Shown here piece by piece: positions 49,115-58,083 of a stretch of DNA of 64,000 nucleotides. This DNA is from Halorussus salinus (GTDB lineage: Archaea > Halobacteriota > Halobacteria > Halobacteriales > Haladaptataceae), in the NCBI RefSeq assembly GCF_004765815.2, contig NZ_ML974128.1:681089-745088 (forward strand). The letters run 5' to 3'. Below the pieces are notes generated by a model, which worked only from the letters and a program-made list of their open reading frames with translations, ran no database searches and was not told the origin of the DNA. Position 1 is the stretch's first letter, and each line of letters begins with the position of its first letter. A program made the translations under genes and the position numbers.

Positions 49115-50977
49115 TCAGTACGAGCGTTCTTTCGGCTCGTAGGTCTTGTCCTCGCCGTCGAGGATGACCGGTTTGTACCACAGTTCCGGCGTGCCGTCGT
49201 TCCACGACAGCATCGTGTGCTTGAGCCACTCGTCGTCCTTGCGCTCCTGATGCTCCTGTCGCCAGTGGGCACCGCGGAACTCGTCGCGGGCCAGCGCGCC
49301 GAGCGTGATGGCCTCCGCGAGGTCGATGAGGTTGCGCGTCTCGATGGTGTGGATGAGGTCGGTGTTGAACGTGCGCGAGGGGTCGTTGACGTACACGTCT
49401 TGGTAGGCCTCCCGGACCTCTCGGATGTCTTCGAGCGCCTGCTTCAGGCCCTCCTCGTTCCGGAAGACGTTGACGTTCTCGGTCATCGACTGCTGGAGGT
49501 CCGCCCGGAGGTCCGAGTGCTTGACGCCCTCGTCTTTCTCCATCAGCTCCTCGATGCGAGTGCGCTCGCGCTCGACGGCGCGGCGGACCGTCTCGTCGGG
49601 TTCTACGACCGCCGCGCCGCCGTCAGCGGCCACGTCGTCGCCGCCGTCGGCCACGGCCTCGTCGTCGCCGGAGGGCACCGCGCCCGGTTCGACGGGCGTG
49701 TCCAGACCGTCTTCCTCCTCGATTTCCGCGGTCTTGCCCTTCGTAATCTCGGCCTCGCCGAGGTCCGCGCCCGCGGCGTGGCGACCGGCGCGCGCGCCGA
49801 AGACGATGAGTTCCGGCAGGGCGTTACCGCCGAGTCGGTTCGACCCGTGGACCGAGACGCAGGCACACTCGCCCGCGGCGTAGAGACCGTCGATGAGCGT
49901 CTCGCCGTTCTCGTCGGTCTCGATGCCGCCCATCTCGTAGTGCTGGCCGGGCTTGACCGGCATCGGCTCTTCGAGGCCGTCCACGCCCTCGAAGTCCCGC
50001 GCGAGGTGGAGGATGTTCTCCAGTCGGTCGGTGATGCGCTCCTCGCCGAGGTGGCGCATGTCGAGATAGACGTACTCGTCCTCGACGCCGCGGCCGGAGT
50101 TGACCTCGGTGAGTTCCGCGCGCGACACCACGTCGCGGGAGGCCAGTTCCCCGGCGTTGTTGGCGTAGCCGTACTCGAACATGAACCGCTCGCCCTCCGA
50201 ATTGTAGAGGATGCCGCCCTCTCCCCGGACGCCCTCGGAGATAAGGACCCCCGTCGAGGGGAGCGTGGTCGGGTGGAACTGGACGAACTCCATGTCTTCG
50301 AGCGGGACGCCCGCTCGGTAGGCCATCGCCGCGCCGTCGCCGGTGTTGGCGACCGCGTTGGTCGTGTGGTCGTACACCTGTCCGGTGCCGCCGGTGGCGA
50401 GGATGACGCCGTTTCGGGCCTTGAAGCCCTCGACCGCGCCGGTCTTGATGTCGTAGGCGACGACGCCGTGACACTCCCGCTCGTCGGGGTCGTCGTGGTC
50501 CGTGACCGCGAGGTTCGAGACGTACCACTCGTCGTACACCTGAATCCCGCGCTTGACGACCTGCTCGTACATGACGTGGAGCAGGTGGTGGCCGGTCTCG
50601 GCACCGGCGTAGGTCGTCCGCGGGAAGGAGAGTCCGCCGAACGGTCGCTGGGAGACGCGGCCGTCGTCCTCGCGGGAGAACGGCATCCCCCAGTGTTCGA
50701 GTTGGACCGTCTCCTCGGGGCTGTCCTGCGCGAGGGTCTCGATTGCCGGGGCGTCGCCGAGGTAGTCCGACCCCTTCATCGTGTCGTAGGCGTGGAGTTC
50801 CCAGTCGTCGCCCTCGCGAATCGCCGCGTTGATACCGCCTTCGGCCGCGCCGGTGTGGCTCCGCACGGGGTGGAGCTTGGTGACGATAGCCACGTCCGCG
50901 CCCTCCTCGTGGGCCGCGATGGCCGCTCGAAGCCCGGCACCGCCGCCGCCGATTACCAGAACGTCGTGTTCGTGCAT
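49115..50977 (-). CDS. sdhA: Succinate dehydrogenase flavoprotein subunit
   Basis: 620 residues. The FAD domain starts VLVIGGGGAGLRAAIAA, the covalent flavin site is His41 in RSHTGAAEGG, and substrate-site residues are in THGSNRLGGNALPEL-like VHGSNRLGGNALPE and QFHPT. A 40-residue insert around residue 430 is acidic (DEAVADGGDDVAADGG), probably a haloarchaeal loop. It oxidises succinate to fumarate and passes electrons to SdhB, at the inner face of the membrane. It is the last gene of sdhCDBA, 22 bases after sdhB. Confidence 0.97.
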   Translation of the reverse strand: MHEHDVLVIGGGGAGLRAAIAAHEEGADVAIVTKLHPVRSHTGAAEGGINAAIREGDDWELHAYDTMKGSDYLGDAPAIETLAQDSPEETVQLEHWGMPFSREDDGRVSQRPFGGLSFPRTTYAGAETGHHLLHVMYEQVVKRGIQVYDEWYVSNLAVTDHDDPDERECHGVVAYDIKTGAVEGFKARNGVILATGGTGQVYDHTTNAVANTGDGAAMAYRAGVPLEDMEFVQFHPTTLPSTGVLISEGVRGEGGILYNSEGERFMFEYGYANNAGELASRDVVSRAELTEVNSGRGVEDEYVYLDMRHLGEERITDRLENILHLARDFEGVDGLEEPMPVKPGQHYEMGGIETDENGETLIDGLYAAGECACVSVHGSNRLGGNALPELIVFGARAGRHAAGADLGEAEITKGKTAEIEEEDGLDTPVEPGAVPSGDDEAVADGGDDVAADGGAAVVEPDETVRRAVERERTRIEELMEKDEGVKHSDLRADLQQSMTENVNVFRNEEGLKQALEDIREVREAYQDVYVNDPSRTFNTDLIHTIETRNLIDLAEAITLGALARDEFRGAHWRQEHQERKDDEWLKHTMLSWNDGTPELWYKPVILDGEDKTYEPKERSY

Positions 50978-50999
50978 AGTTTGTAATGTAGTGTTCGAG

Positions 51000-51896
51000 C
51001 TACCAGAACTTGAGGTTCTGCTTGACCGCCTCTCGCTTGAGTTCTTGGATATGCTCGGTCAGCGGGATGTCTTTCGGACAGACGTTCGTGCAGGAGAACT
51101 GGGTCTGGCACCGCCAGACGCCGTGTTCTTGGTCCATCACGTTCAGCCGGTGTTCCTTCATGTTCTCGCCCTCCCGCTCGTCCATCGCGAAGCGGTAGGC
51201 CTTGTTGATGGCCGCCGGACCGAGATACTGGTTGTCCCCGGCCGCGACGTTACACGACGACATGCAGGCACCGCACCAGATACACCGAGTGGACATCTTG
51301 ATCTTCTCGCGGTTCTCCCGCGTCTGTCGGTACTCTTCGAGGTCGCCATCCGGGTCCTCCTCGGGCTGGAAGAACGGCTCGACCGCGTGCATCTGGTCGT
51401 AGAAGTGTTCCATGTCCACGACGAGGTCCTTCACCACGTCTTGGTGGGGCAACGGCTCGACCCGGACCGGCGCTTCGAGGTCCGAAATCTGGGTCTGGCA
51501 GCCGAGGCGCTGGCGACCGTTGATGAACAGCGCGTCGGAACCACAGACCGCCTGCCGACAGGAGTGTCGGAACGTCAGCGTGGTGTCGTAGCGGTCGCGG
51601 GCGTAGATGAGCGCGTCGAGGACCGTCATCCCCTTCTCCTTCGGGATGGCGAAGTCGTCGAAGCGCGGTTCCATCTTCCCTTCGACCTCGGGGTCGTAGC
51701 GGAACACCTTCAGCTGGAACGACTCGCCCTCGATGTCGGCGGGCGCGCCCGACACCGACTGCTGGCGTTGGGCGTCCCGGTCGGCGCGGCGTTGGTCGCC
51801 GTACGAAGCGCTCTCGGTAATCTCGGCCTCGGTCTCGGCGTTGACCTCCTGTTCGGTCTCGGTCTGTTCTTTCTCTTCTGGTACTTGCGTGCTCAT
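51000..51896 (-). CDS. sdhB: Succinate dehydrogenase iron-sulfur subunit
   Basis: 298 residues. A polar, Glu-rich N-terminal extension of about 55 residues precedes the ferredoxin domain. The [2Fe-2S] cysteines are in CRQAVCGSDALFINGRQRLGC, and the [4Fe-4S] and [3Fe-4S] ligands are in CIWCGACMSSC and CQTQFSCTNVCP. It moves electrons from SdhA to the membrane subunits. The start at 51896 gives the complete N-terminus and lies 2 bases after the sdhD stop. Confidence 0.97.
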   Translation of the reverse strand: MSTQVPEEKEQTETEQEVNAETEAEITESASYGDQRRADRDAQRQQSVSGAPADIEGESFQLKVFRYDPEVEGKMEPRFDDFAIPKEKGMTVLDALIYARDRYDTTLTFRHSCRQAVCGSDALFINGRQRLGCQTQISDLEAPVRVEPLPHQDVVKDLVVDMEHFYDQMHAVEPFFQPEEDPDGDLEEYRQTRENREKIKMSTRCIWCGACMSSCNVAAGDNQYLGPAAINKAYRFAMDEREGENMKEHRLNVMDQEHGVWRCQTQFSCTNVCPKDIPLTEHIQELKREAVKQNLKFW

Positions 51897-51898
51897 GA

Positions 51899-52264
51899 TT
51901 ACACCATTCCGTTCATGACGAGCGCGAGGTAGGTCCCTTGCGCCGCCAGCGCGAGACCGGCGACGACGAGGAGGCCCTTGACTGCGGTCTTCTTGGTGCC
52001 CGTCAGGCCCTGATTCAGCAGTGCGGCGTAGACGCCGTTGACGCCGTGGAACGTCCCGGTCCACAGGAATAGGACCATCGTGACGAGATAGCCCCACTGG
52101 TCCATGCGGGCGGTCGTCTGGGCGAACGTTACCTCCGAGGCGTGGTTCAGGAAGTGCAGGAGGAAGAAGTGGAACGCCAACACTACGACGAGGAACGCGG
52201 CCGTGACTCGCTGGAGGAGCCACGACGCGCTCCCGCTTTGGAACGACGAGTAGCGTTCGGCCAT
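51899..52264 (-). CDS. sdhD: Succinate dehydrogenase membrane subunit D
   Basis: 121 residues with three membrane segments (about 13-36, 54-74 and 90-113) and conserved histidines in FHFFLLHFLNH and GTFHGVNGVYAAL that can bind haem. Its ATG overlaps the sdhC stop as TAATG. It forms the membrane anchor with SdhC and helps pass electrons to menaquinone. Confidence 0.93.
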   Translation of the reverse strand: MAERYSSFQSGSASWLLQRVTAAFLVVVLAFHFFLLHFLNHASEVTFAQTTARMDQWGYLVTMVLFLWTGTFHGVNGVYAALLNQGLTGTKKTAVKGLLVVAGLALAAQGTYLALVMNGMV

Positions 52265-52656
52265 TAGAACGCTCCCTCCAAGAACGTCGGGATACTCGCC
52301 AGTACGATGACGCCCGTGACGACGAGTGATGCGTAGAAGCTCTTGTCCTGCGATTCGAGTCCGAGTCCGAGGTCCACGAACAGCAGGCGGACCCCGTTGA
52401 GGATGTGGAAGACGGCCACCGCCAGCAGGCCGACCTCCAGAACCCGGACCACGAGCAGGCTTTCGAGCCCCTGAAGCGTGTCCGTGTACGCGCTCGCACC
52501 GGCAGTTGCGGTACTCAGCACGGCGATGTGCGTGAACAGGTAGCCGACGAGTACCCACCCGGTGAACTTGTGGAATATCCAGGCCCACATCCCGGCCGTG
52601 AACTCCCGCCACCGGCCGAAGTCTTCGACGAGGCCTCGATTGTACGATTGACTCAT
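52264..52656 (-). CDS. sdhC: Succinate dehydrogenase cytochrome b subunit C
   Basis: 130 residues with three membrane segments and candidate haem histidines in [18 protein letters not shown] and [12 protein letters not shown]. It is the first gene of the sdhCDBA operon. The start at 52656 (MSQSYNRGL) fits the family; the extended upstream frame does not. It is separated by about 215 bases from the MITE-like element and the divergently ordered regulator. Confidence 0.93.
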   Translation of the reverse strand: MSQSYNRGLVEDFGRWREFTAGMWAWIFHKFTGWVLVGYLFTHIAVLSTATAGASAYTDTLQGLESLLVVRVLEVGLLAVAVFHILNGVRLLFVDLGLGLESQDKSFYASLVVTGVIVLASIPTFLEGAF

Positions 52657-52760
52657 ACTTGTCCGTTCGGGAGGTTGGACTGTGGGCAAATAGAAGTTTC
52701 TACCTGCCGCCAGTCTCGGGGCCTCGGCGCTCGATTTCCCGGCGAACATGTCCGGAGCTC

Positions 52761-52871
52761 ATAGGGATTATCGTAGAACTGCGGAGATTCATCAGCCAGA
52801 ATGCAGGTGTTGTCGCTCGATTACGCTGAAATCTGTAGCGAGACTCTATGACTTGCTACGATAATCCCTAT
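52761..52871. mobile_element. MITE-like element with 16-bp perfect terminal inverted repeats
   Basis: ATAGGGATTATCGTAG at 52761-52776 and its exact reverse complement at 52856-52871 bound a 111-base segment without coding capacity. The right end abuts the stop codon of the regulator gene (TGA overlaps the last base of the repeat), so the insertion may have supplied or moved that stop. I found no clear target duplication and no transposase. The size and ends fit a miniature element mobilised by an IS of unknown family. Confidence 0.65.
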
Positions 52872-53668
52872 CAGGCCGACCGCACGCGGTCGAACTCGCG
52901 GGCCGTCCGCCGGTAGTCGGCGTAGGTCGATTCGGCCCACTCGCGCAGTTCGGGCGCGTCGGACTCGACCAATGCGCGGGGAATCCCGTCGTCGTCCTCG
53001 ACCCCGACGTGAACGACCTCGTCGTAGATGCCCAGAAAGTACGGAATCGGGCCGTCGTAGACGAACAGCCCCACGTCGCCGGACGCCAGCAACTCCTCGA
53101 CTTTCTCGGCGTAGTGGGGTTTCTCACGGAGCTTTTCGGCGACCTCGCGCTCGACCACGAGCGTCTGGCGCTGGCCGTCGCCGACCGCCTCGGTCGCCGT
53201 CTCCATCTGGTTGAGTCCGACCGCGGGGAGGAGACCCCGGAACCGGTCGGATTCGGCCACCGCGTCGGCGTGGTAGTTGGCGGGCGCGTAGGGGTCTTCG
53301 GGCGTCGAGACCACCACCGTCGCGTCGGCGAGACAGCCGAGGTCGAGGTCGAACTCCTCGACGGGAAGCCACTCCAGCGCGGGTTTGAGCCGATGTATCG
53401 TGGTAAGTCGCCGCTCGAAGCGCCGGTACTCCGCCGCGGCGAGTCGGCCGAAGGTCGTCGCTCGATACTGGCCCTCGTCGTAGGCCACGAGGTCGTACGA
53501 TTCGAGTTCTCGGACGCTCCTATCGACCGTCGAGCGCGAGCAGTCGAGGCGCTCGACCAGTTCGCGCTTGTTCGTTGGCTCCTCGACCAGTCGATTCAGG
53601 AGGTCTCCTCGGCGGTCGAGTACGTCTCCCAGTGACTTCTGCTTGTGACTCGAACACACGGTTTCCAC
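52871..53668 (-). CDS. Winged-helix transcriptional regulator
   Basis: 265 residues from the chosen GTG. Residues about 5-80 form a winged helix (LLNRLVEEPTNKRELVERLD, RSTVDRSVRELESYDLV). The rest is an alpha/beta ligand-type domain with PIPYFLGIYDEVVHVGVED and a Glu-rich end; this is the common two-domain haloarchaeal HTH family of unknown ligand. I begin at GTG 53668 because a TATA-like TATATTTCC lies about 29 bases upstream; the longer frame would place that box inside the coding sequence. Its C-terminus ends at the MITE-like element, which may have shortened it. Confidence 0.8.
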   Translation of the reverse strand: METVCSSHKQKSLGDVLDRRGDLLNRLVEEPTNKRELVERLDCSRSTVDRSVRELESYDLVAYDEGQYRATTFGRLAAAEYRRFERRLTTIHRLKPALEWLPVEEFDLDLGCLADATVVVSTPEDPYAPANYHADAVAESDRFRGLLPAVGLNQMETATEAVGDGQRQTLVVEREVAEKLREKPHYAEKVEELLASGDVGLFVYDGPIPYFLGIYDEVVHVGVEDDDGIPRALVESDAPELREWAESTYADYRRTAREFDRVRSA

Positions 53669-53815
53669 CAGAGCGACACGTCTATTCGGTCGGAAATATA
53701 CGTGTTGGAGCGAATCGCTGGGTTTTCGTACGGAACTAATCAACTCGGTTCGTTCTGTCTTTTTCTCGCCGTGGATTTTATCCTATCCCGGCGGTGCGAC
53801 TACAAAATCAGAGAT

Positions 53816-54883
53816 TCACCGCCGACTCGGACTCGCTGGCGTCGGCGTGTTCTCGACGGACTCGCTCCGGGCGCGCTCGCGCTTGAGCGCCTTGCGGGTC
53901 TTCGCCGAGAGTTCGACCATGTGACAGAGCGGGTTGCCCGGATAGACGACCGGGTTCTCCAAGACGCCGACCAGCAAGCCGGTGAACGGCGCTTCGACCG
54001 GCTCTCGGTCGGTCTTGAACGGGTTGGTGATGGTGCAGATGGTGTCACCCTCGTAGACCAGCGACCCGCGGTCGTGGTGCATATCGACCAGACCGCCCGC
54101 GTCGGCCCGAATCCACGTCTTCTCCTTGGCGTCGTCGATGACGGTCCGCCAGCCCGGCCACTTCACCGACTCGGTACGGTGGGCACCGTACTCCGAGAGG
54201 ACGCTCTCGACGCCTTCGAGTCCGCGGTCGATGAACTCCCGCTGGAACCGGTGGGCCTCGCCCATCTCGATGGTGATGGTCGGGATGCCGTAGTCGGTCG
54301 CCTCGCGGCGGAGGGTGCCCGAGGGTCCCTCCGACGAGATGATGACGTTCGAGCCGAACGCCTTGGCGAGTCTGGCGACCTCGGGGTCGGCCGTGTCCGC
54401 GCGGACGTGCAACATGTTCGTGCGCCCGCGCGTGGACGTATGAAAATCCAACCCGATGTCGCAGGGCGCGACGAAGTTCCGGAATATCTGGTGGGCCATC
54501 CGCTTCGCGCTGGTCGAACCCTGCCGACCGGGGAACGACCGGTTGAGGTCCCGGTCGTAGATAGGGAGGTAACGCTCCTGTGCGAGAAAGCCGGGGACGT
54601 TCAGGACGGGCATACAGACCAGCGTGCCACAGAGGTCGTCGTGGTTCCAGCCGTGAGCGACCTCTCGGACCACTTCGATGCCGTTGAGTTCGTCGCCGTG
54701 GGCCGCGGCCGAGAGGAACACCGTCGGTCCCGGTTCGGCCCCGTTGACGATGGTGACGGGGATGCGAACCGGGTCGCCCAGATACGTCTCGCTGATGCCG
54801 TACCGCACGTTCTGGGTCTCACCCGGCTCGACGATTCCGCCGTTGTACGTAAACGCATCCGGGTCAGCCTCCGAACCGGTCAT
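53816..54883 (-). CDS. Succinylglutamate desuccinylase/aspartoacylase-family zinc hydrolase
   Basis: 355 residues. Zinc ligands are visible: His62 and Glu65 in AAHGDELNG, and His in IGLDFHTSTRG, as in AstE/AspA carboxypeptidase-like enzymes. The C-terminal part is a beta-domain with WIRADAGGLV and GLLVGVLENPVVYPG. It probably cleaves an N-acyl or amide bond on an amino acid or poly-glutamate-like modification. I use the ATG at 54883 because TATATAAAG at about 54907-54915 is 27 bases upstream. It is divergent from a RimK-type ligase, the partner expected for this family, so the pair may add and remove the same group. Confidence 0.85.
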   Translation of the reverse strand: MTGSEADPDAFTYNGGIVEPGETQNVRYGISETYLGDPVRIPVTIVNGAEPGPTVFLSAAAHGDELNGIEVVREVAHGWNHDDLCGTLVCMPVLNVPGFLAQERYLPIYDRDLNRSFPGRQGSTSAKRMAHQIFRNFVAPCDIGLDFHTSTRGRTNMLHVRADTADPEVARLAKAFGSNVIISSEGPSGTLRREATDYGIPTITIEMGEAHRFQREFIDRGLEGVESVLSEYGAHRTESVKWPGWRTVIDDAKEKTWIRADAGGLVDMHHDRGSLVYEGDTICTITNPFKTDREPVEAPFTGLLVGVLENPVVYPGNPLCHMVELSAKTRKALKRERARSESVENTPTPASPSRR

Positions 54884-54984
54884 GCCCCTCACTCGGTCCC
54901 CGGCCTATATAAAGGCGCGGCAGTCGGTACGTCGGCGACCGATGTTCGCCTTTTTAAGTCGCCGGGTTCAATACGTTACTACAA

Positions 54985-56325
54985 ATGACTGCTGACGGTT
55001 CAGGTGTGCGGGTCGGTGTACTCAGTCTTCACAACAGCAAAGAAACCAAGGCGATTCTGAACGCTATCGAGGACCTCGGTCACGAACCGTTCTGGCTTCG
55101 CGAGGAGAACACGGCCATCAAACTCGAAGACGGGTCGGTCGAACTCGAACCCGACGTGGACGCGGTGGCGAATCGGCTGTTGCTCTCGAACACCGAACAG
55201 CCCTCGGAGGCCGTCGGTCTCGCGAAGATATACGACTCGGTGTTGCCCGTTCTCAACGACCCGAGTTCGGTGATGACCGCCATCCACAAATTCTCTACCG
55301 CGACTGCACTGGCCGACGCGGGGATTCCGGTCCCCGACGCGCTGATGGCGCTGTCGAACGACCGCCTCAACGACGGCCGGGACGACTTCGGCGACGAGGC
55401 CGTCTACAAGACCGCGATCGGGACCCACGGCGGCGGGACGTGGAAGGTCGGGCCGGACGAACTCGTCAACCCTCGGGTCGGCGACCGCCAAGCCTTCCTG
55501 CAGGAACTCATCGAGCGCGACGACACCCGCCACCGCGACCTGCGCGTGTACGTGGTCGGCGACCGCATCGTCGGCGCGATGAACCGCTACGCGCCCGAGA
55601 ACGACTGGCGGACGAACGTGGCGTTGGGCGGCGACGTGGAGGACGCATCCGACAACCTCCCGCGCGAGGTGGCGGACATCGCCCGCGAGGCCTCGGAAGT
55701 CATCGGCCTCGACTACGCGGGCGTGGACCTCATCGAGGGCCACGACGGCTGGTACGTCCTCGAAGTCAACCCGACTGCGGGCTTCAAGGGACTCTACAAA
55801 GCGACCGGCAAGAGCGCCGCGCCCTACATCGCCCAACTCGCCATCGAGCGCGCTGGCGGCACGGTAGACGAAGGCAAAGTGCGGGACCTGTCGGCCACGC
55901 TGGACGACTCGGTGCCCGCCTGTAAACCGATGCCCAAGGAGACGGGGTCGGGCGAACCCATCGTCATCGGCTACACCGAGGAGGTCATCCTCAGCGGGAC
56001 CAGCGGCTCGGAGACGGTCCTCGCCAAGTCCGACACGGGCGCGACTCGGACCAGCATCGACACCAAACTCGCGGCTCAAATCGGTGCCGGACCCATCAAG
56101 TCCATCGCCAAGGTCAAGTCGGGGTCCAGCAAGTCGAGTCGCTCCCGGCCGGTCGTGGACGTGGTAGTCGGCGTCGGCGGCAACCGACACACCGTGACCG
56201 CGAGCATCGAGGACCGCGGCCACATGGAGTACCCGGTCCTGCTAGGTCGTGACATCCTGAAACACTATCAGGTCAACGTCCAGAAGCGCGTGAACTCCGA
56301 GGAGGAGACCGAAGAAGAGGAGTAA
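54985..56325 (+). CDS. RimK-type ATP-grasp ligase fused to a RimB/retropepsin-like domain
   Basis: 446 residues. Residues 1-290 form an ATP-grasp amino-acid ligase with AIGTHGGGTWKV, LRVYVVGDRIVGAMNR and LEVNPTAGFKGL (Mg2+ site). Residues about 300-430 are an ATP-dependent zinc protease/retropepsin-like domain with AKSDTGATRTSI and LLGRDIL, the RimB-like part. An acidic tail ends the protein. The ligase would add glutamate or a similar amino acid to a protein or small molecule, and the fused domain may remove or edit it. Fused and neighbouring forms of these domains are known. It has a TTTTTAAG box about 30 bases before the ATG. Confidence 0.88.
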   Translation: MTADGSGVRVGVLSLHNSKETKAILNAIEDLGHEPFWLREENTAIKLEDGSVELEPDVDAVANRLLLSNTEQPSEAVGLAKIYDSVLPVLNDPSSVMTAIHKFSTATALADAGIPVPDALMALSNDRLNDGRDDFGDEAVYKTAIGTHGGGTWKVGPDELVNPRVGDRQAFLQELIERDDTRHRDLRVYVVGDRIVGAMNRYAPENDWRTNVALGGDVEDASDNLPREVADIAREASEVIGLDYAGVDLIEGHDGWYVLEVNPTAGFKGLYKATGKSAAPYIAQLAIERAGGTVDEGKVRDLSATLDDSVPACKPMPKETGSGEPIVIGYTEEVILSGTSGSETVLAKSDTGATRTSIDTKLAAQIGAGPIKSIAKVKSGSSKSSRSRPVVDVVVGVGGNRHTVTASIEDRGHMEYPVLLGRDILKHYQVNVQKRVNSEEETEEEE

Positions 56326-56411
56326 CCGTCGTCTGCTTCGTCGTCCGTCTTCCCGCAGCGTCTATTGGTAACACCTAGCAGAGTAAATATTATACTTCTC
56401 TCTATTATAAT

Positions 56412-56906
56412 ATGTTTTCGATGAGAAGCACGGGTGCTCACATCGACACCGAGCGTGCGTCGGGAGGCGAACACGGTCCTGACACGCCCGGCAGTAGCGT
56501 ACGCGACCCCGCGCCGTCCGGTCCGCGAGCGGGCGAGTACGACCGGTTGATGCAGACGCCCGCGTCGGCGCTGACCGCGGCCGACGTACGACGCCTCTCT
56601 GAACTCCGTGAGCGAGCGGTCGAGAGCGGCGACGACACCCGTGTCGAGGCGATAGACGAACAGTTGGGCGCGTTCCTCGAACTGCTCGACCTACCGACGG
56701 ACTCGTCGGTCGAAGCCGAACTCGAAACGCTCGAACCGTCCGTGCCGTCCCGTAGCGAACGGGTCGCTCTGACGGTCGTCGGTCTCTCCTGCGGGGCCGG
56801 TATCGGATTCGTGATGTCGGGACCCGACGGCGTCCTCGCGGGTGCGCTCCTCGGCTACGTGCTGGTCTCGCAGGTCCGAGCGCCGGAGGTGCCCCAGCGT
56901 GACTGA
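56412..56906 (+). CDS. Small membrane protein, unknown family
   Basis: 164 residues. A disordered N-terminus (about 40 residues) precedes a helical segment (DVRRLSELRERAVESGDDTRVEAIDEQLG, split in two) and two hydrophobic segments near residues 118-133 and 138-155. No family is recognised. A TATA-like AATATTATAC lies about 28 bases upstream. It overlaps the next gene by 8 bases and is probably its partner. Confidence 0.65.
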   Translation: MFSMRSTGAHIDTERASGGEHGPDTPGSSVRDPAPSGPRAGEYDRLMQTPASALTAADVRRLSELRERAVESGDDTRVEAIDEQLGAFLELLDLPTDSSVEAELETLEPSVPSRSERVALTVVGLSCGAGIGFVMSGPDGVLAGALLGYVLVSQVRAPEVPQRD

Positions 56907-57432
56907 CAGCGAACTCGTCCGTCTGTTCGTTCAGGGGTTCGTCCCCGCGCTGACGGTGACGGCACTCGGCGTCCAGTTTTTCGTTCGATACGGTAGCCGC
57001 GTCAATTCGTGGCTCTCGGACTTGGAAGAGGACATCAAACGGAAGATTCGCATCCAGTTCATCGAACCGCTCAAGGACCGACAGCCGGGAATCCGGACGG
57101 TGGACGAAGTCGATCTGCCACTGAAGTACATCCGAAGCTGGGGCCTGTACGTCTATCGGCGACAGTACTACAAACTCGCCGTCTGGAAGGCCTTCCTGTT
57201 CTCCGTCTTCGGTGGACTGTGCTGGATTTGCGCGTACCTCCTCGGCCATCTGTTCGCTCCGTCGGCGACCGTTCTCAACGCTCCCGTGACACTCGACGTG
57301 GTGACCGTCCGCTCGGCACTTCGTACCGCAGGTCTCGTCTCGGGTCTGCTCTTTGCCTTCTTCGCGTTCGTGGTCGTCCTCAAATTCGAGTTCACCGACG
57401 ACAAAACGTCGGTTCCGCATCCGAAGGATTAA
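56899..57432 (+). CDS. Three-segment membrane protein, partner of the preceding gene
   Basis: 177 residues from GTG 56899, which overlaps the upstream stop (GTGACTGA). Membrane segments lie near residues 7-27, 94-120 and 136-165. A charged region between the first two segments (SDLEEDIKRKIRIQF and RQPGIRTVDEVDL) faces one side. I do not recognise it. The tight coupling with the previous gene suggests a two-component membrane complex. Confidence 0.65.
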   Translation: MTDSELVRLFVQGFVPALTVTALGVQFFVRYGSRVNSWLSDLEEDIKRKIRIQFIEPLKDRQPGIRTVDEVDLPLKYIRSWGLYVYRRQYYKLAVWKAFLFSVFGGLCWICAYLLGHLFAPSATVLNAPVTLDVVTVRSALRTAGLVSGLLFAFFAFVVVLKFEFTDDKTSVPHPKD

Positions 57433-57471
57433 CCCCAAATTTTTGGCCGTAGCCGTCGTGTTCTCACCGTC

Positions 57472-58008
57472 ATGACCGACCGACCCGCCAGACAGACCCG
57501 CGCCGCGACGAGTCGCCGCCGCCAGTCGTGGTCCGGGTGGGGCGAGGGGAGCGTCGACGAGAAGGACGGCGTCGGGGTGTTCCTAGACGACGTGACCTAC
57601 GTCTTCGCGGACGTGTCCGTGTTCGGTCTGCCCCTCCTCGCGGTCGTCCTCGTCTCCGGGGGCAACGAGTGGGTCGGACTCAAGACCGCGGCGCTGGTCG
57701 CGTGGCTGACGACGGTCGGGGTCGGGGCGGTGATTCGCGGCGGGTGGGTCACGCCGCTGGCGACGGACGCGCCGGGGTGGGTGGCCGTGACGCCGTGGCT
57801 GGTCGTCCTCCGGGTACTCTACTACAACGCCGCGCTCGCGCTAGCGGCCTACGGCGGGCGTGCGCTCGGGGTTTCGGTCGCCTCCTCGGTGACCGGGTCG
57901 CCGTGGCCCTCGCTGGCGACGGTCGGGTTCGCGCTCCTCGTCGGTGCGCTCGCGGCCGCGCTGTTTCCCCGCGTCGCCGAATCGTTCCACGCAGTCGTGA
58001 TGGAGTGA
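57472..58008 (+). CDS. Haloarchaeal membrane protein, unknown function
   Basis: 178 residues with four hydrophobic segments after a polar N-terminus of about 45 residues (VFLDDVTYVFADVSVFGLPL starts the first). No conserved catalytic motif is seen. It is the third rightward membrane gene in a row after the pair at 56412-57432, with a 39-base gap, so cotranscription is possible. It could be a haloarchaea-specific DUF. Confidence 0.65.
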   Translation: MTDRPARQTRAATSRRRQSWSGWGEGSVDEKDGVGVFLDDVTYVFADVSVFGLPLLAVVLVSGGNEWVGLKTAALVAWLTTVGVGAVIRGGWVTPLATDAPGWVAVTPWLVVLRVLYYNAALALAAYGGRALGVSVASSVTGSPWPSLATVGFALLVGALAAALFPRVAESFHAVVME

Positions 58009-58083
58009 GTCCACCCCGCTTCCGAACTCGACCTGACCGGAAGGCCACACGCTCATCTTGCTCCGGTCCCTACGAGTCGCCGA

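Noticed and set aside
48680..50986. A 768-codon rightward open frame
   Set aside because: It is antisense to sdhA for most of its length, and its first part is the translated minisatellite.
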